Source: Limnospira platensis
GTDB lineage: Bacteria; Cyanobacteriota; Cyanobacteriia; Cyanobacteriales; Microcoleaceae
Length of the DNA: 64,000 nucleotides
Assembly: GCF_046480435.1 (NCBI RefSeq)
Contig: NZ_PKGC01000008.1
Direction: 5' to 3' (one strand)
The notes below the pieces were generated by a model, which worked only from the letters and a program-made list of their open reading frames with translations, made no database searches and was not told the origin of the DNA. Below, piece by piece: positions 17,219-26,298 of the stretch (the first letter of the stretch is position 1; each line of letters begins with the position of its first letter). A program made the position numbers and the translations under genes.

Positions 17219-20200
17219 ATGTCTTCTCTAATCTCTCTTCCCACAATCATCAGGAGAGTGCCTGTTTGTTGCCAGGACATTACAGTTGATGAGTTGTGGT
17301 CGGTATTCTCAGAAGGCGATCATGATTGTGTTGTGGTTGTTAACCAAGACCAATATCCGATTGGGGTAGTGTATCTGCATAGTTTAACTACCTATTTATT
17401 TTCCCCGAAAAATAAAAAACAGCCATTAACAAAAGTCATCCTAGCAGTTCTAAGCGATCGCCTAATTAAACCCTTACTTCTAATCCCGGCTTATTTAGAT
17501 TGGCCAGAATTTTTGGCTTCTTTGCAGCAAATTGGTTATGATTTAGGATGGCATCCCCATCATTCCAGTAATGATCATAAAATAGAGGGTCTGCCCGCTC
17601 TGGCTATCATTAATCAAAATCAGGAATTTTTAGGGCTGATTGATTTAGCCAAACTGCTGCCATATATAGTTAGTCAACCGGTCCAATTGCCGAAATATCA
17701 GTCATCAGTGCAGAAAGGGGGGTTTGATTCGTTTCTGGGTTCTCTGTTGCAACTCCTAGACCAATTGCCACTACCCATGATGATTCAAACCCAAAATGGG
17801 GAAATGTTGGGTCAAAATAGGGCTTGGGTGCAACAGGTCGGAAATGAGCCAGAAGTCTTACAACAAGCCGCCGAAACAGTCAATCAATGGGTTACTACCC
17901 CCACTACAACCGATGTCGGTATCAGCAGCCAGTCTAATCATTCTACCATGGCTTCCTCGCCACCAGAGTCCTCCATCTCCCAAACTACAGCGGTTAACCT
18001 CAACACTACCCAGTTTGGTGAGTGTACCCCCGATATCCCTAACTGGTGCGATAGCGGATCAAATGGGGAAACATATATCTGTATTTGTCCACAATCGAAA
18101 CAGCAGCGAGTGTGGCAATTTACTCGCCGAACTTTGGTGCAGCCAAGTCTAACGGAATGCTTTGATAAATGGTGGTTAATTATTGCTCAGGATATCACCG
18201 AACAATATCGAGTGGCTCAAGAATTGACCGCTAAAAATGCCGATTTAATTCAACTAAATCGACTCAAAGATGAGTTTTTAGCCTGTATTAGCCATGAACT
18301 GAAAACTCCCTTAACGGCGGTTTTGGGGTTGTCTAGTTTGCTGAAAGATAAAGCCTTGGGAGAATTAAGCGATCGCCAAGCTAAATATGCCAAACTGATC
18401 CACCAAAGCGGAAGACATCTGATGATGGTGGTTAATGATATCTTAGATTTAACCCGCATTGAGACCGGACAGTTAGAACTAATTCCCGAAGGTGTAAACA
18501 TTAAAACCGTCTGCGATCGCGCTTTAGAAGCCGTCCTGCACCTGCACCAGCAGGGTGATATTAAGGATAGTCAATCTAGCTTAGGTAGCCAAAAATTTAG
18601 CATCGAAATCGAACCCGGACTAGAAACTATTGAAGCCGACGAATTGCGTCTACGCCAGATGCTAATTAACCTAATTTCTAATGCCTTTAAATTTACTCCT
18701 GATGGTGGTTATATGGGTTTACGGGTTAACCGTTGGGAGGATTGGGTCGTGTTTACAGTTTGGGATACAGGTATTGGCATTCCCGAGCAAAAACAACATC
18801 TGATTTTTGAAAAGTTCCAACAGCTAGAAAGTCCCCTAAATCGTCAATTTGAAGGCACAGGTTTAGGATTAGTTCTCTGTCAAAGATTAGCCCGGCTTCA
18901 TGGTGGAGATATTAGCTTTATTTCCCACCAAAGAAAAGGTACTGAGTTTACCTTACTTTTGCCTCCCGTCCCTCCCGTAAACGGCTGGAAATCAGATAAA
19001 TTAGACTGGGAAAAAGCCGACGTTTATCCATCCTCTCCATACCCTAAAACCAATTTATCTCGTCCCACTACCCAGGGACAATCTCGGTTAATTTTGATTG
19101 TCGAAGCCGTCCCCAAATATATTGATGATTTGAGTGATAAACTCACCAAATTAGGGTATCGAGCCATTGTAGCCAGGACTGGAACCGAGGCCTTAGAAAA
19201 AGCCAGAAGGCTGCAACCTCGGATGATTTTTCTCAATCCTTTACTGCCACTTTTATCAGGTTGGGATGTACTAACCTTGCTGAAAACTGATGTAGATACT
19301 AGCGAAATTCCTGTATTTATTACAGCCACTTTAGGAGACAAAAAGCGATCGCTAAAAACTGCCTCTGATGGTTTTCTGAGTTTACCTGTGCAGAAGTCCG
19401 ATTTACAGTTAGTCATTAATAAACTGGAAAAAACCCCCTCGACCGTCCCACTCAAGACATTAACAGTGCTGTGGTTAAATCCAGTTGACCACGAATTAAA
19501 CCAGGGTTTAGCAGAGAATTTCCACCCTCCAACAACTCACGACACTTCTCAAACTTCCCATTGTCGTATTTTGGAAGCTGATGATTTAGGTCAGGCGGAA
19601 CTACTGGCGAGAATTTGGCATCCTAATGTTATGGTTTTAGAGTCTATTAATCACCTTGATGACCCCATGGCATTTTTGCTGGAATTGAAAGATGAAAAAC
19701 ATCTAGCTAATCTTCCCATAGTCACCCTAGACACACCCACAACTCAAGCAGCTAATCAAATTAAAGGATTATCCGTTTTCCCCTGTCTATTACCTCAAAT
19801 TAGCCAGACTTCTATGGGGTCTAGGAGGCGACAAGCTGACCCAGGTCTTTTACAGGTGATTCAAGTGGCGGCGGGGATCAGTTGGAAATCTCATATTTTG
19901 GTGGTGGATTTGTTGACATTACCAGACTTAGTAAACGTCGATTCTCAGGGGAATAATCAAACTGCTAATTTTTATCCCCCGGCTGACCGAACCAGCAAAA
20001 TTGAGCAAGCGTTGATTCAGTATCTACAAAAAGCAGGATTTCGGGGAACTATGGGGAGAACCTGGGAAGAAATTATGCAACAATTACAGTTTGAAAGTGT
20101 GGATTTATTGCTGTTTTGTGTCCGCCAGCAAACTTTTCCCATTCTCCGAAACGCTTTAGAGGCTTTAGTTAACCTGGGTAATTCTCAGCGCGATGATTTA

Positions 20201-20392
20201 ACTATTCCGCCGATTCTTGTTTTAGATAATTCGGGTTTATTTAATAGTTCTAGTGACACCAACGCCAACAGTTACCCAATTCAACATATCCCCACAGACT
20301 TACAGGGGTTGACTCAAAATCTCACCCTCAAATTTCTATCGGGTCGGATTTCCATGACTGAACTATTGGATCAGATTCGAGAGTTAATGTAA
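17219..20392 (+). CDS. CBS-domain sensor histidine kinase with degenerate receiver domains
   Basis: A 1057-residue multidomain kinase. Residues about 10-150 look like a CBS pair (GVVYLHSLTTYLF; LPALAIINQNQEFLGLIDL). A PAS-like segment follows (about 170-340, QLPLPMMIQTQNGEMLGQNRAW). Then come HisKA with phospho-acceptor H359 in FLACISHELKTPL and HATPase_c (LINLISNAFKFTPDGG, DTGIGIPE, GTGLGLVL), ending near 590. The tail has a receiver-like domain (about 621-735) in which the usual phosphorylated Asp is Asn673 (IFLNPLLP). Two weaker receiver-like segments start near 748 (WLNPVDHELN) and 895 (HILVVDLLTLPD). The kinase core seems active, while the receivers look like pseudo-receivers for protein contacts. 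The signal and cognate regulator are unknown. Confidence 0.85.
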   Translation: MSSLISLPTIIRRVPVCCQDITVDELWSVFSEGDHDCVVVVNQDQYPIGVVYLHSLTTYLFSPKNKKQPLTKVILAVLSDRLIKPLLLIPAYLDWPEFLASLQQIGYDLGWHPHHSSNDHKIEGLPALAIINQNQEFLGLIDLAKLLPYIVSQPVQLPKYQSSVQKGGFDSFLGSLLQLLDQLPLPMMIQTQNGEMLGQNRAWVQQVGNEPEVLQQAAETVNQWVTTPTTTDVGISSQSNHSTMASSPPESSISQTTAVNLNTTQFGECTPDIPNWCDSGSNGETYICICPQSKQQRVWQFTRRTLVQPSLTECFDKWWLIIAQDITEQYRVAQELTAKNADLIQLNRLKDEFLACISHELKTPLTAVLGLSSLLKDKALGELSDRQAKYAKLIHQSGRHLMMVVNDILDLTRIETGQLELIPEGVNIKTVCDRALEAVLHLHQQGDIKDSQSSLGSQKFSIEIEPGLETIEADELRLRQMLINLISNAFKFTPDGGYMGLRVNRWEDWVVFTVWDTGIGIPEQKQHLIFEKFQQLESPLNRQFEGTGLGLVLCQRLARLHGGDISFISHQRKGTEFTLLLPPVPPVNGWKSDKLDWEKADVYPSSPYPKTNLSRPTTQGQSRLILIVEAVPKYIDDLSDKLTKLGYRAIVARTGTEALEKARRLQPRMIFLNPLLPLLSGWDVLTLLKTDVDTSEIPVFITATLGDKKRSLKTASDGFLSLPVQKSDLQLVINKLEKTPSTVPLKTLTVLWLNPVDHELNQGLAENFHPPTTHDTSQTSHCRILEADDLGQAELLARIWHPNVMVLESINHLDDPMAFLLELKDEKHLANLPIVTLDTPTTQAANQIKGLSVFPCLLPQISQTSMGSRRRQADPGLLQVIQVAAGISWKSHILVVDLLTLPDLVNVDSQGNNQTANFYPPADRTSKIEQALIQYLQKAGFRGTMGRTWEEIMQQLQFESVDLLLFCVRQQTFPILRNALEALVNLGNSQRDDLTIPPILVLDNSGLFNSSSDTNANSYPIQHIPTDLQGLTQNLTLKFLSGRISMTELLDQIRELM

Positions 20393-20473
20393 AGTTTTTT
20401 AACATCATTACTGATGGCTGATTAAATGTGGGATAATGGGAGTGTTGGGTAGTAATTTTAGCATCCCAAAAAT

Positions 20474-22843
20474 ATGGATGGGCAAGTTAAGCGGGAACTC
20501 CCAGATCTGGTCTATGCTGAAGCTGTAGTGCGATCGGCATCGGGAGAGTCTCTGCTTTCTACGCCCACCTTAGTTACCAGTGAAAATGTCACCCAATTTG
20601 ATGCTGATCCGCGGCTGATTGAATACACAGCAGAAAGGCTCCAGAGTACCGGATTTAATGTCCTCTCCATTGGTCGCGCATCTATCAGTATTTCCGGCTC
20701 TCCTGAGCTTTATGAGCAGTCTTTCCAGACGACTCTCGCCCATGTTGAATATCAGGTAATTAAAGAGTTTTATCAGCCTAGCACGGCTCATTTTATTGAT
20801 TCGGTTGATGATAAACCCTCTGGGGAAATTGATATTTCTCAAAGCAGTTGGAATACAGAACTGGTAGGGGTAGCCATTAATGAGCCTGTTTCTTATTTGG
20901 GGTCGAATGTTCCCTCTGCTTTTCCGCCGCCAGCAGTCTCGCAATATTTATCTGTACCCGATTGTTTAGCCAAGGCTCTAAATGCCAACCAGACTCATGA
21001 TGGGGGAATTGACGGTCGGGGTGTGAAAGTAGTAATGGTGGATTCTGGGTGGTATAATCACCCGTTTTTTACTCACCATAACTATCAGGGTCAGGTGATT
21101 CTCGCCCCGGGTTCGACGGATAAAGATATTGATGCAAACGGTCACGGAACTGGAGAATCTGCTAATTTATTTGCAGTGGCTCCGGGAGTTGATTTTATCA
21201 TGGTTAAAGCTGATGTGGCGATCGCTGGTAAATCCCGCAATGTTAATTCTATTGCTGCTTTCAGGACGGCGATCGCTCAACGACCTGATATTATCTCCTG
21301 TAGCTGGGGTTCAAATCAGAGAAGTTCGGAACTTTCACCTTATAATAAGGTCTTAGCCACCTTAGTAGCCGATGCGGTGCGGCGGGGAATAACTGTGATT
21401 TTTTCGGCGGGAAATGGTCACTGGTCTTTTCCGGCTCAACACCCAGATGCGATCGCTGCTGGGGGAGTTTATAAGCATCTTAACGGACCCACAAAGGGAG
21501 AGTTAGAAGCGAGTAACTATTCCAGTGCATTCTACAGTCCAGTTTATCGAGGGCGACAGGTTCCCGATGTCTGTGGGTTGGTGGGACAGCGCCCCCACGC
21601 CGCCTATATTATGCTACCTGTGCCGCCTGGCTCTTGGACTGATATCGCCTGTGCTGAATTTGAGGATGGAACCGAAGCCAATGATGGCTGGGCGGCTTTT
21701 AGTGGTACATCAGCGGCTGCGCCCCAAGTGGCGGGGGTTTGTGCGTTATTAAAACAGTTGGATCCCGGTTTATCTCCGGCGTTGGCTAAAAGGATTTTAG
21801 AGAAAAGTGCGATCGATGTAGTCAAGGGTTTTTCTAATTACCATTTCAGCCGACCAACAGCCGGTCCCGGTCGCGACTTAGCCACAGGTTACGGCTTAGT
21901 TGATGCTTGGAACGCCATTGCTACCCTCAGACAGGTTAATAATCAGGTAGCATCCCACTCTCAAATCATCGATTATTCCCAGGCTGATGATACTTTTAAT
22001 CCCGCTTTATCAGCCGCTCTCAATTGTGATTGTGACAGTCCATCAGCAGCCAGTTATGTACCGGATAAAGCCTCAGATCATGGCTTATCAAATACTTGGC
22101 ACAGTCACAGCATAGAACCAGAAACATATCAATCAACTTTACCGACAATTTCAACACCTAGGAGTCAAGCCACTATGTCTAACAATTATCCCAAACTCAA
22201 CAATAAATTCGATGAAATTCTAAATGATTTCGACAATATTTTAAAGGGCAAAATCGCCGCCGGAGAAATCGAAGCCGTTGAGCTAAATATCAGCCGGCAA
22301 AATTTTAGCGATCGCTCCCCCAGAACCGAAGGCATACTAGCTCTGGTGGCTTGTTTACAGGAACTCGAAAAAAGTTGGGACGACCCAGAAACAGTTAAGG
22401 AATCCCTTGTTAATGACATCGTAAAATCCGCCAAAACCACCTTAGAAAAAGCTGGTTTTAATTTAAGGAATCAGGAGATTATTGAGCAAATCAAATCATC
22501 ATATATCAACAACCTAGCCAGTGTTGAACCTCAACCCATTTTGAAAAAGCACGTTTCCGCAGCCAAAAGCCTACTCAGGATTCAGAAATATCAAAAGTTA
22601 GCCACAGGCATTTTAATTAAGGCTATACAAGAAGCAGACGAAAAAGTAGCAGCCTTAGCAGCCGAAGCATTAGGAGAGTTTCACACCACACAATCATCTG
22701 AAGATATCGAGATAGAAAGTTCTGATTTTCTTGAAAAAATGCCTGATGGTATATATCAACTTAGAGATGGTAGAAAAATTGAAATACGAAACACAAAATT
22801 TTCTGGTAGTTCTCAACGCTATGCTAAATATATTCATAATTAA
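20474..22843 (+). CDS. Subtilisin-like (S8) serine protease with extra N- and C-terminal regions
   Basis: A 789-residue protease of the S8 family. The catalytic triad is visible: D190 in VVMVDSGW, H224 in DANGHGTGE, S413 in SGTSAAAPQVAG, with the oxyanion Asn in IFSAGNGHW. The first 150 residues contain YTAERLQSTGFNVLSIGRAS and LYEQSFQTTLAHVEY, resembling the pro-kumamolisin activation domain that blocks the enzyme before cleavage. No signal peptide is evident, so a cytoplasmic role is possible. After residue about 490 a low-complexity linker leads to a helical tail of about 220 residues with no known domain. The gene converges on the nSTAND gene with a 14-bp gap. A functional link to the caspase/STAND pair is only a guess. 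Confidence 0.85.
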   Translation: MDGQVKRELPDLVYAEAVVRSASGESLLSTPTLVTSENVTQFDADPRLIEYTAERLQSTGFNVLSIGRASISISGSPELYEQSFQTTLAHVEYQVIKEFYQPSTAHFIDSVDDKPSGEIDISQSSWNTELVGVAINEPVSYLGSNVPSAFPPPAVSQYLSVPDCLAKALNANQTHDGGIDGRGVKVVMVDSGWYNHPFFTHHNYQGQVILAPGSTDKDIDANGHGTGESANLFAVAPGVDFIMVKADVAIAGKSRNVNSIAAFRTAIAQRPDIISCSWGSNQRSSELSPYNKVLATLVADAVRRGITVIFSAGNGHWSFPAQHPDAIAAGGVYKHLNGPTKGELEASNYSSAFYSPVYRGRQVPDVCGLVGQRPHAAYIMLPVPPGSWTDIACAEFEDGTEANDGWAAFSGTSAAAPQVAGVCALLKQLDPGLSPALAKRILEKSAIDVVKGFSNYHFSRPTAGPGRDLATGYGLVDAWNAIATLRQVNNQVASHSQIIDYSQADDTFNPALSAALNCDCDSPSAASYVPDKASDHGLSNTWHSHSIEPETYQSTLPTISTPRSQATMSNNYPKLNNKFDEILNDFDNILKGKIAAGEIEAVELNISRQNFSDRSPRTEGILALVACLQELEKSWDDPETVKESLVNDIVKSAKTTLEKAGFNLRNQEIIEQIKSSYINNLASVEPQPILKKHVSAAKSLLRIQKYQKLATGILIKAIQEADEKVAALAAEALGEFHTTQSSEDIEIESSDFLEKMPDGIYQLRDGRKIEIRNTKFSGSSQRYAKYIHN

Positions 22844-22857
22844 CTAATTTTTTATGG

Positions 22858-25044
22858 TTAATTGAATCTATGACAATCTCTATTTTCCAGATGTTTTGAT
22901 TCTACTGACAACAAATAATCAGGTAATTTTGTATTACACAGGATAGCTGACTCTATTTGATGTTGGCTAAGACCTGTAGTTTGTGTTAAGTCTACTTCTC
23001 GTAAATCGACATTCTGTAAATCAGCATTCTGTAAATCGGCATTTCGTAAATCAGCACCCTGTAATTTAGCATTGTGCATTATTGCAGATTCTAAATTAGC
23101 TGATTCTAAGTTAGCACCTATTAGGTTAGCACTAATAAGAAAAGCATTATATAAATCTGCTTTGTAAAGTCTTGCTCCCTGTAAATTAGCATCCAGCAAC
23201 ACTGCTTCACGCAAATTAGCACCATTTAGCCTAGCTTCTTGAAAGTTAGCTCCTGAAAGTTCGGCTCCTTCAAAATTAATCCCATTGAGATACTTACCAC
23301 AGAGAGAAATTCTTTCCAAATTATTTTCACCAGTTTTGAGCCGATACCATAATAAATGTTTTAATATGGGAGTAGGCTGACAATTTTCCTCAGCTAAAAG
23401 TCTTTCTGTCAAATAGATCAAAGATAAATGAATGATAAACAAGACTGCTATGGATGGAAACACAAATAGCAGTGATATCCTCAGATATTTTTGTCGCTGA
23501 CTAGCCTTAATAAATTCCGTGGCTAACTCAGACAATGCCACTTCCTGAACAGCCGTTTTGCTAAACTCCTGAGCATCCCTAAGAATGCGACTTTGTAACA
23601 AATAATCTGGGGATTTATTTTGAGAACGCCACTCCTCTGCATATCGCTCAAATTTCTGCTTTTGGTGCAATTGTTCCCGACGTTCACTTAACCAACCTTG
23701 TAGCTTATCCCAATTGTGAATTAAGGCTTCGTGGGTGACTTCCAGAGTTTCACCTCGCTGGAGGTCTTGGGAGGTAGACAGGAAACGGACACCTCTGGCG
23801 GAAAAACGCCTAATAATTGATTTTATGGCGGGTTCTTCCTGTTTATTGGTAATTAATTCGGAGACTGGAGCGCGGCGGCGGGTGGTTTTTTCGGACTCGT
23901 CTAGGTTGACTAAAGCTATAAAAATGCGACGCGCTAATATTTGGTCTTCTGGAGTTAGGGACTCATATAAACGTTGTACTTCTCCCGCTAAAGCACCCCC
24001 CACCCCTCCAATTTTTTCTAAGGTTTCTGCGGGTTCTCTACCATCTTCTAAGCCCTCCCAAATGCGTTGTAATGCAAACTGAAGCAATGGGAGAGCGCCT
24101 TCCCTTCCTTGGGTTTGTTCAATTAATAGTTTAATGATTGCAGGCTCGAGGCTATGTCCGGCGAGTTCTGCGGGTTTGGCGATCGCCATTTCTAGCTCTT
24201 CTGGCTGCATACTCGGCACCAAAAAGCCATTAGTAGAAAATAACCCATCTAACCCCGGATATTGTTGAGTTTCCCGCAAGAAATCACTCCGCATGGTGAC
24301 AATAACCGAAGTCTGTCGATCTGCATCCTTCGCCGCACAGAGTAAATTATTAATAAAAGCCTCCCTTTCTTCAGGGTCTTTACAGAGAGTAAAAATTTCC
24401 TCAAATTGATCAACCACCACCACCAGAAGCGAGTCATGAATATTGGGGATTTGATTAGCAATGCGTCGTAAACCTTCATACTCTCCCCTATCGCTGCGAT
24501 TTTTTAACACCCGTTCAAATTCTGCCGTTTTTTCCACTGGCGAGGGGTCATTAGTCACAATTCGCGCCAAAACAGTCGCCAAAGATTCCAGGGGATGAGT
24601 AGTCGGAAATAATACGGCAATTTTAGCTTTTTGATAAGCGAATAAAGGTTTTTTATCCAATTCAGGAATTAAACCCGATCGCGTCAATGATGATTTCCCG
24701 GAACCAGAAGTTCCATAAATCGGCAAAAATCGACAAGCCGATTCATCTTCATTTAAATCGCGGAATTTTTCCCACAGTCGGTCAATTTGCTTTTCTCTCC
24801 CAAAAAAGTACATAGAATGTTCTTCTCTAAATACATCTAATCCTCGATAAGGATTATCACCCAATGGAGTCGGCTTAGTTTCCTTCTCCGTGGGTATTGT
24901 ATAAGCAGAAGGAGATAAATAAACAGTTACCGAACTTCCTTGAATAACATTACCATTAACCTCCCAGGTACGTTGATTAAACCCTCCAGTAATATTAGTG
25001 TCATCTTCAAGGGGAGTGTGATTAAGCTCTGATGATTCTACCAT
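22858..25044 (-). CDS. nSTAND ATPase with N-terminal amyloid-like motif and pentapeptide repeats
   Basis: A 728-residue NLR-like signalling ATPase. Residues 17-35 hold a Gly/Asn/Gln motif shared with the neighbouring caspase. NPYRGLDVFREEHSMYFFGREKQID starts a novel-STAND NTPase domain with Walker A GTSGSGKSS (111-119) and Walker B LLVVVVDQFEEIF (about 206-218). A winged-helix/helical part (about 380-510) precedes a predicted transmembrane helix (about 520-545, LLFVFPSIAVLFIIHLSLIYL). About 18 pentapeptide repeats (about 595-690) replace the WD40 or TPR sensor usual in such proteins. STAND proteins oligomerise after ligand sensing and activate an effector. Here the likely effector is the caspase encoded 20 bp upstream on the same strand. 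Confidence 0.88.
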   Translation of the reverse strand: MVESSELNHTPLEDDTNITGGFNQRTWEVNGNVIQGSSVTVYLSPSAYTIPTEKETKPTPLGDNPYRGLDVFREEHSMYFFGREKQIDRLWEKFRDLNEDESACRFLPIYGTSGSGKSSLTRSGLIPELDKKPLFAYQKAKIAVLFPTTHPLESLATVLARIVTNDPSPVEKTAEFERVLKNRSDRGEYEGLRRIANQIPNIHDSLLVVVVDQFEEIFTLCKDPEEREAFINNLLCAAKDADRQTSVIVTMRSDFLRETQQYPGLDGLFSTNGFLVPSMQPEELEMAIAKPAELAGHSLEPAIIKLLIEQTQGREGALPLLQFALQRIWEGLEDGREPAETLEKIGGVGGALAGEVQRLYESLTPEDQILARRIFIALVNLDESEKTTRRRAPVSELITNKQEEPAIKSIIRRFSARGVRFLSTSQDLQRGETLEVTHEALIHNWDKLQGWLSERREQLHQKQKFERYAEEWRSQNKSPDYLLQSRILRDAQEFSKTAVQEVALSELATEFIKASQRQKYLRISLLFVFPSIAVLFIIHLSLIYLTERLLAEENCQPTPILKHLLWYRLKTGENNLERISLCGKYLNGINFEGAELSGANFQEARLNGANLREAVLLDANLQGARLYKADLYNAFLISANLIGANLESANLESAIMHNAKLQGADLRNADLQNADLQNVDLREVDLTQTTGLSQHQIESAILCNTKLPDYLLSVESKHLENRDCHRFN
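24940..24996 (-). other. Amyloid-like signalling motif, sensor copy (nSTAND residues 17-35)
   Basis: Encodes NITGGFNQRTWEVNGNVIQ near the N-terminus of the nSTAND protein. It matches the caspase copy at 12 of 19 positions, with no gaps (I, GGFNQ, W, V, G and VIQ shared). Short Gly/Asn/Gln motifs with alternating hydrophobic residues, at an NLR N-terminus and an adjacent effector C-terminus, are the signature of bacterial amyloid signalling sequences. Assignment to a named class was not possible. Confidence 0.7.
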
Positions 25045-25064
25045 GACTATTTACCAGCCAATTA

Positions 25065-26111
25065 CTATTCATCTTCCGAGTCATTTGTTTGCCGTTTTTT
25101 CGCACCGATAACCACATCTCGCTGTGATTGAATCACATCACCGCTAACCTTCCAACCCGGTTGATTAAACCCCCCAGAAATATGGGTTTCCTGTTTCCCA
25201 ATTTCTCCCACATTTCCAGCAATATTAGTTTGATTGTCAACGGTTTGGTCTTTTTGGTCAAACACCACCGAAGGTTGAGACTTAGCCGCCGTTTCCGTTT
25301 CCGCTTCTTCTGTGGCTTGGGGAAATGGCAACCCTTTGGGTTCTATGCTTCCCCCGGCGTAATAAGCCACCACAAAATTATCAGCCTTTTCATAGTGCAA
25401 AACCGGGTGTTGTCGGTCTTGGGTGCGGGTGGGGACGACCTGGCGAGTATGTAAAGCTAAATCGGCGACTCTCACGGAACCATCTTTTTTAGCCACCCCA
25501 GAACCACAGAAGGCTTCCATTAAAGCTAGGGTAAATTCGCTGTATTGTTTGTGTTTATAAACATAGGATAATTGGTCTTCCTGACAGGAAGCAATCAAGG
25601 CTTTTCCTCTGCCTTCTTGTAATAACTTGATGGCTTCTGGTGGTAAAGGAGAGGCAGCGATTTCTAGTCCTGGTACTTTGGCTTCTCCCACCCCTCCCGC
25701 ATGGCAACAGTCCAATAAAATTAACAGTTTTTGGGAGGTAATAGCTTTAAGTTTTTCGGCAAATTCCTGACCACTAATGGCGGTTTGATAGAGTTTATTA
25801 ATACTGTAACCATAGGGCATGAGATAATAAAACTCTCCGGTAGGTGAGGCGACTTGATAACCATGACCGGAAAAATAGATCACTACAGTTGACTCGGAAT
25901 TGGTGGTTTTAGCTAGGTTATCTAAGGCTTCTAATACTTGAAGGCGATCGGCTTTTTCATTAACTAATAATGTCACCTGTTCTGGTGGATAGGCGCATCT
26001 GGAAGGGTCGGTGAGAATGGCAGCTAAACCCTTAGCATCATTAACCGTGTTGGGTAAATCTTGACCAACCCCAATTACCAAAGCGTGTCCGTTTTTATAA
26101 GTGCTAGACAT
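25065..26111 (-). CDS. Caspase-like (C14, orthocaspase) protease with C-terminal amyloid-like motif
   Basis: A 348-residue caspase-family protease. The p20-like domain (residues 1-245) starts with YKNGHALVIGVGQD. It shows the catalytic histidine in YFSGHGY (H83) and the cysteine in LLDCCHAGG (C136, with the first Cys at 135). Prokaryotic members (orthocaspases) usually cut after Arg/Lys and have been tied to stress and programmed cell death. The last 100 residues are a linker rich in Glu/Thr/Gln, then HISGGFNQPGWKVSGDVIQ (310-328) and a charged tail. It is the first gene of a two-gene unit with the nSTAND ATPase, gap 20 bp. Both catalytic residues are present, so it is predicted to be active. 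Confidence 0.92.
   Translation of the reverse strand: MSSTYKNGHALVIGVGQDLPNTVNDAKGLAAILTDPSRCAYPPEQVTLLVNEKADRLQVLEALDNLAKTTNSESTVVIYFSGHGYQVASPTGEFYYLMPYGYSINKLYQTAISGQEFAEKLKAITSQKLLILLDCCHAGGVGEAKVPGLEIAASPLPPEAIKLLQEGRGKALIASCQEDQLSYVYKHKQYSEFTLALMEAFCGSGVAKKDGSVRVADLALHTRQVVPTRTQDRQHPVLHYEKADNFVVAYYAGGSIEPKGLPFPQATEEAETETAAKSQPSVVFDQKDQTVDNQTNIAGNVGEIGKQETHISGGFNQPGWKVSGDVIQSQRDVVIGAKKRQTNDSEDE
25128..25184 (-). other. Amyloid-like signalling motif, effector copy (caspase residues 310-328)
   Basis: Encodes HISGGFNQPGWKVSGDVIQ near the caspase C-terminus. It is preceded by a weaker related segment (QTNIAGNVGEIG), so the tail may hold one and a half copies. See the sensor copy at 24940-24996. 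The DNA of the two copies has diverged, so the conservation is at protein level. Confidence 0.7.
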
Positions 26112-26244
26112 AATTAAATGGCAACTATAAATTTCCCTTCTGATACCTACAAGCTAACCTCAGATCCGGAAAGCGGCTCAGAGTTTAATTATTGCTTAAC
26201 TTTTGGTGTACTGATGACCCTGAGCGCCAAATTCCCACAAATAA

Positions 26245-26277
26245 CCCTCCACCCCCGATAATCAGAGGGGTTGAGGG
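26245..26277 (-). terminator. Hairpin downstream of ftsZ
   Basis: An 11-bp inverted repeat with one mismatch (26245-26255 with 26267-26277) is centred in the gap between the ftsZ stop and the upstream region of the caspase gene. It is GC-rich with an 11-nt loop and has no strong U-run. It probably separates the ftsZ transcript from the caspase/STAND unit. Confidence 0.5.
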
Positions 26278-26298
26278 GGGATGGGAATTTTTGATGCT

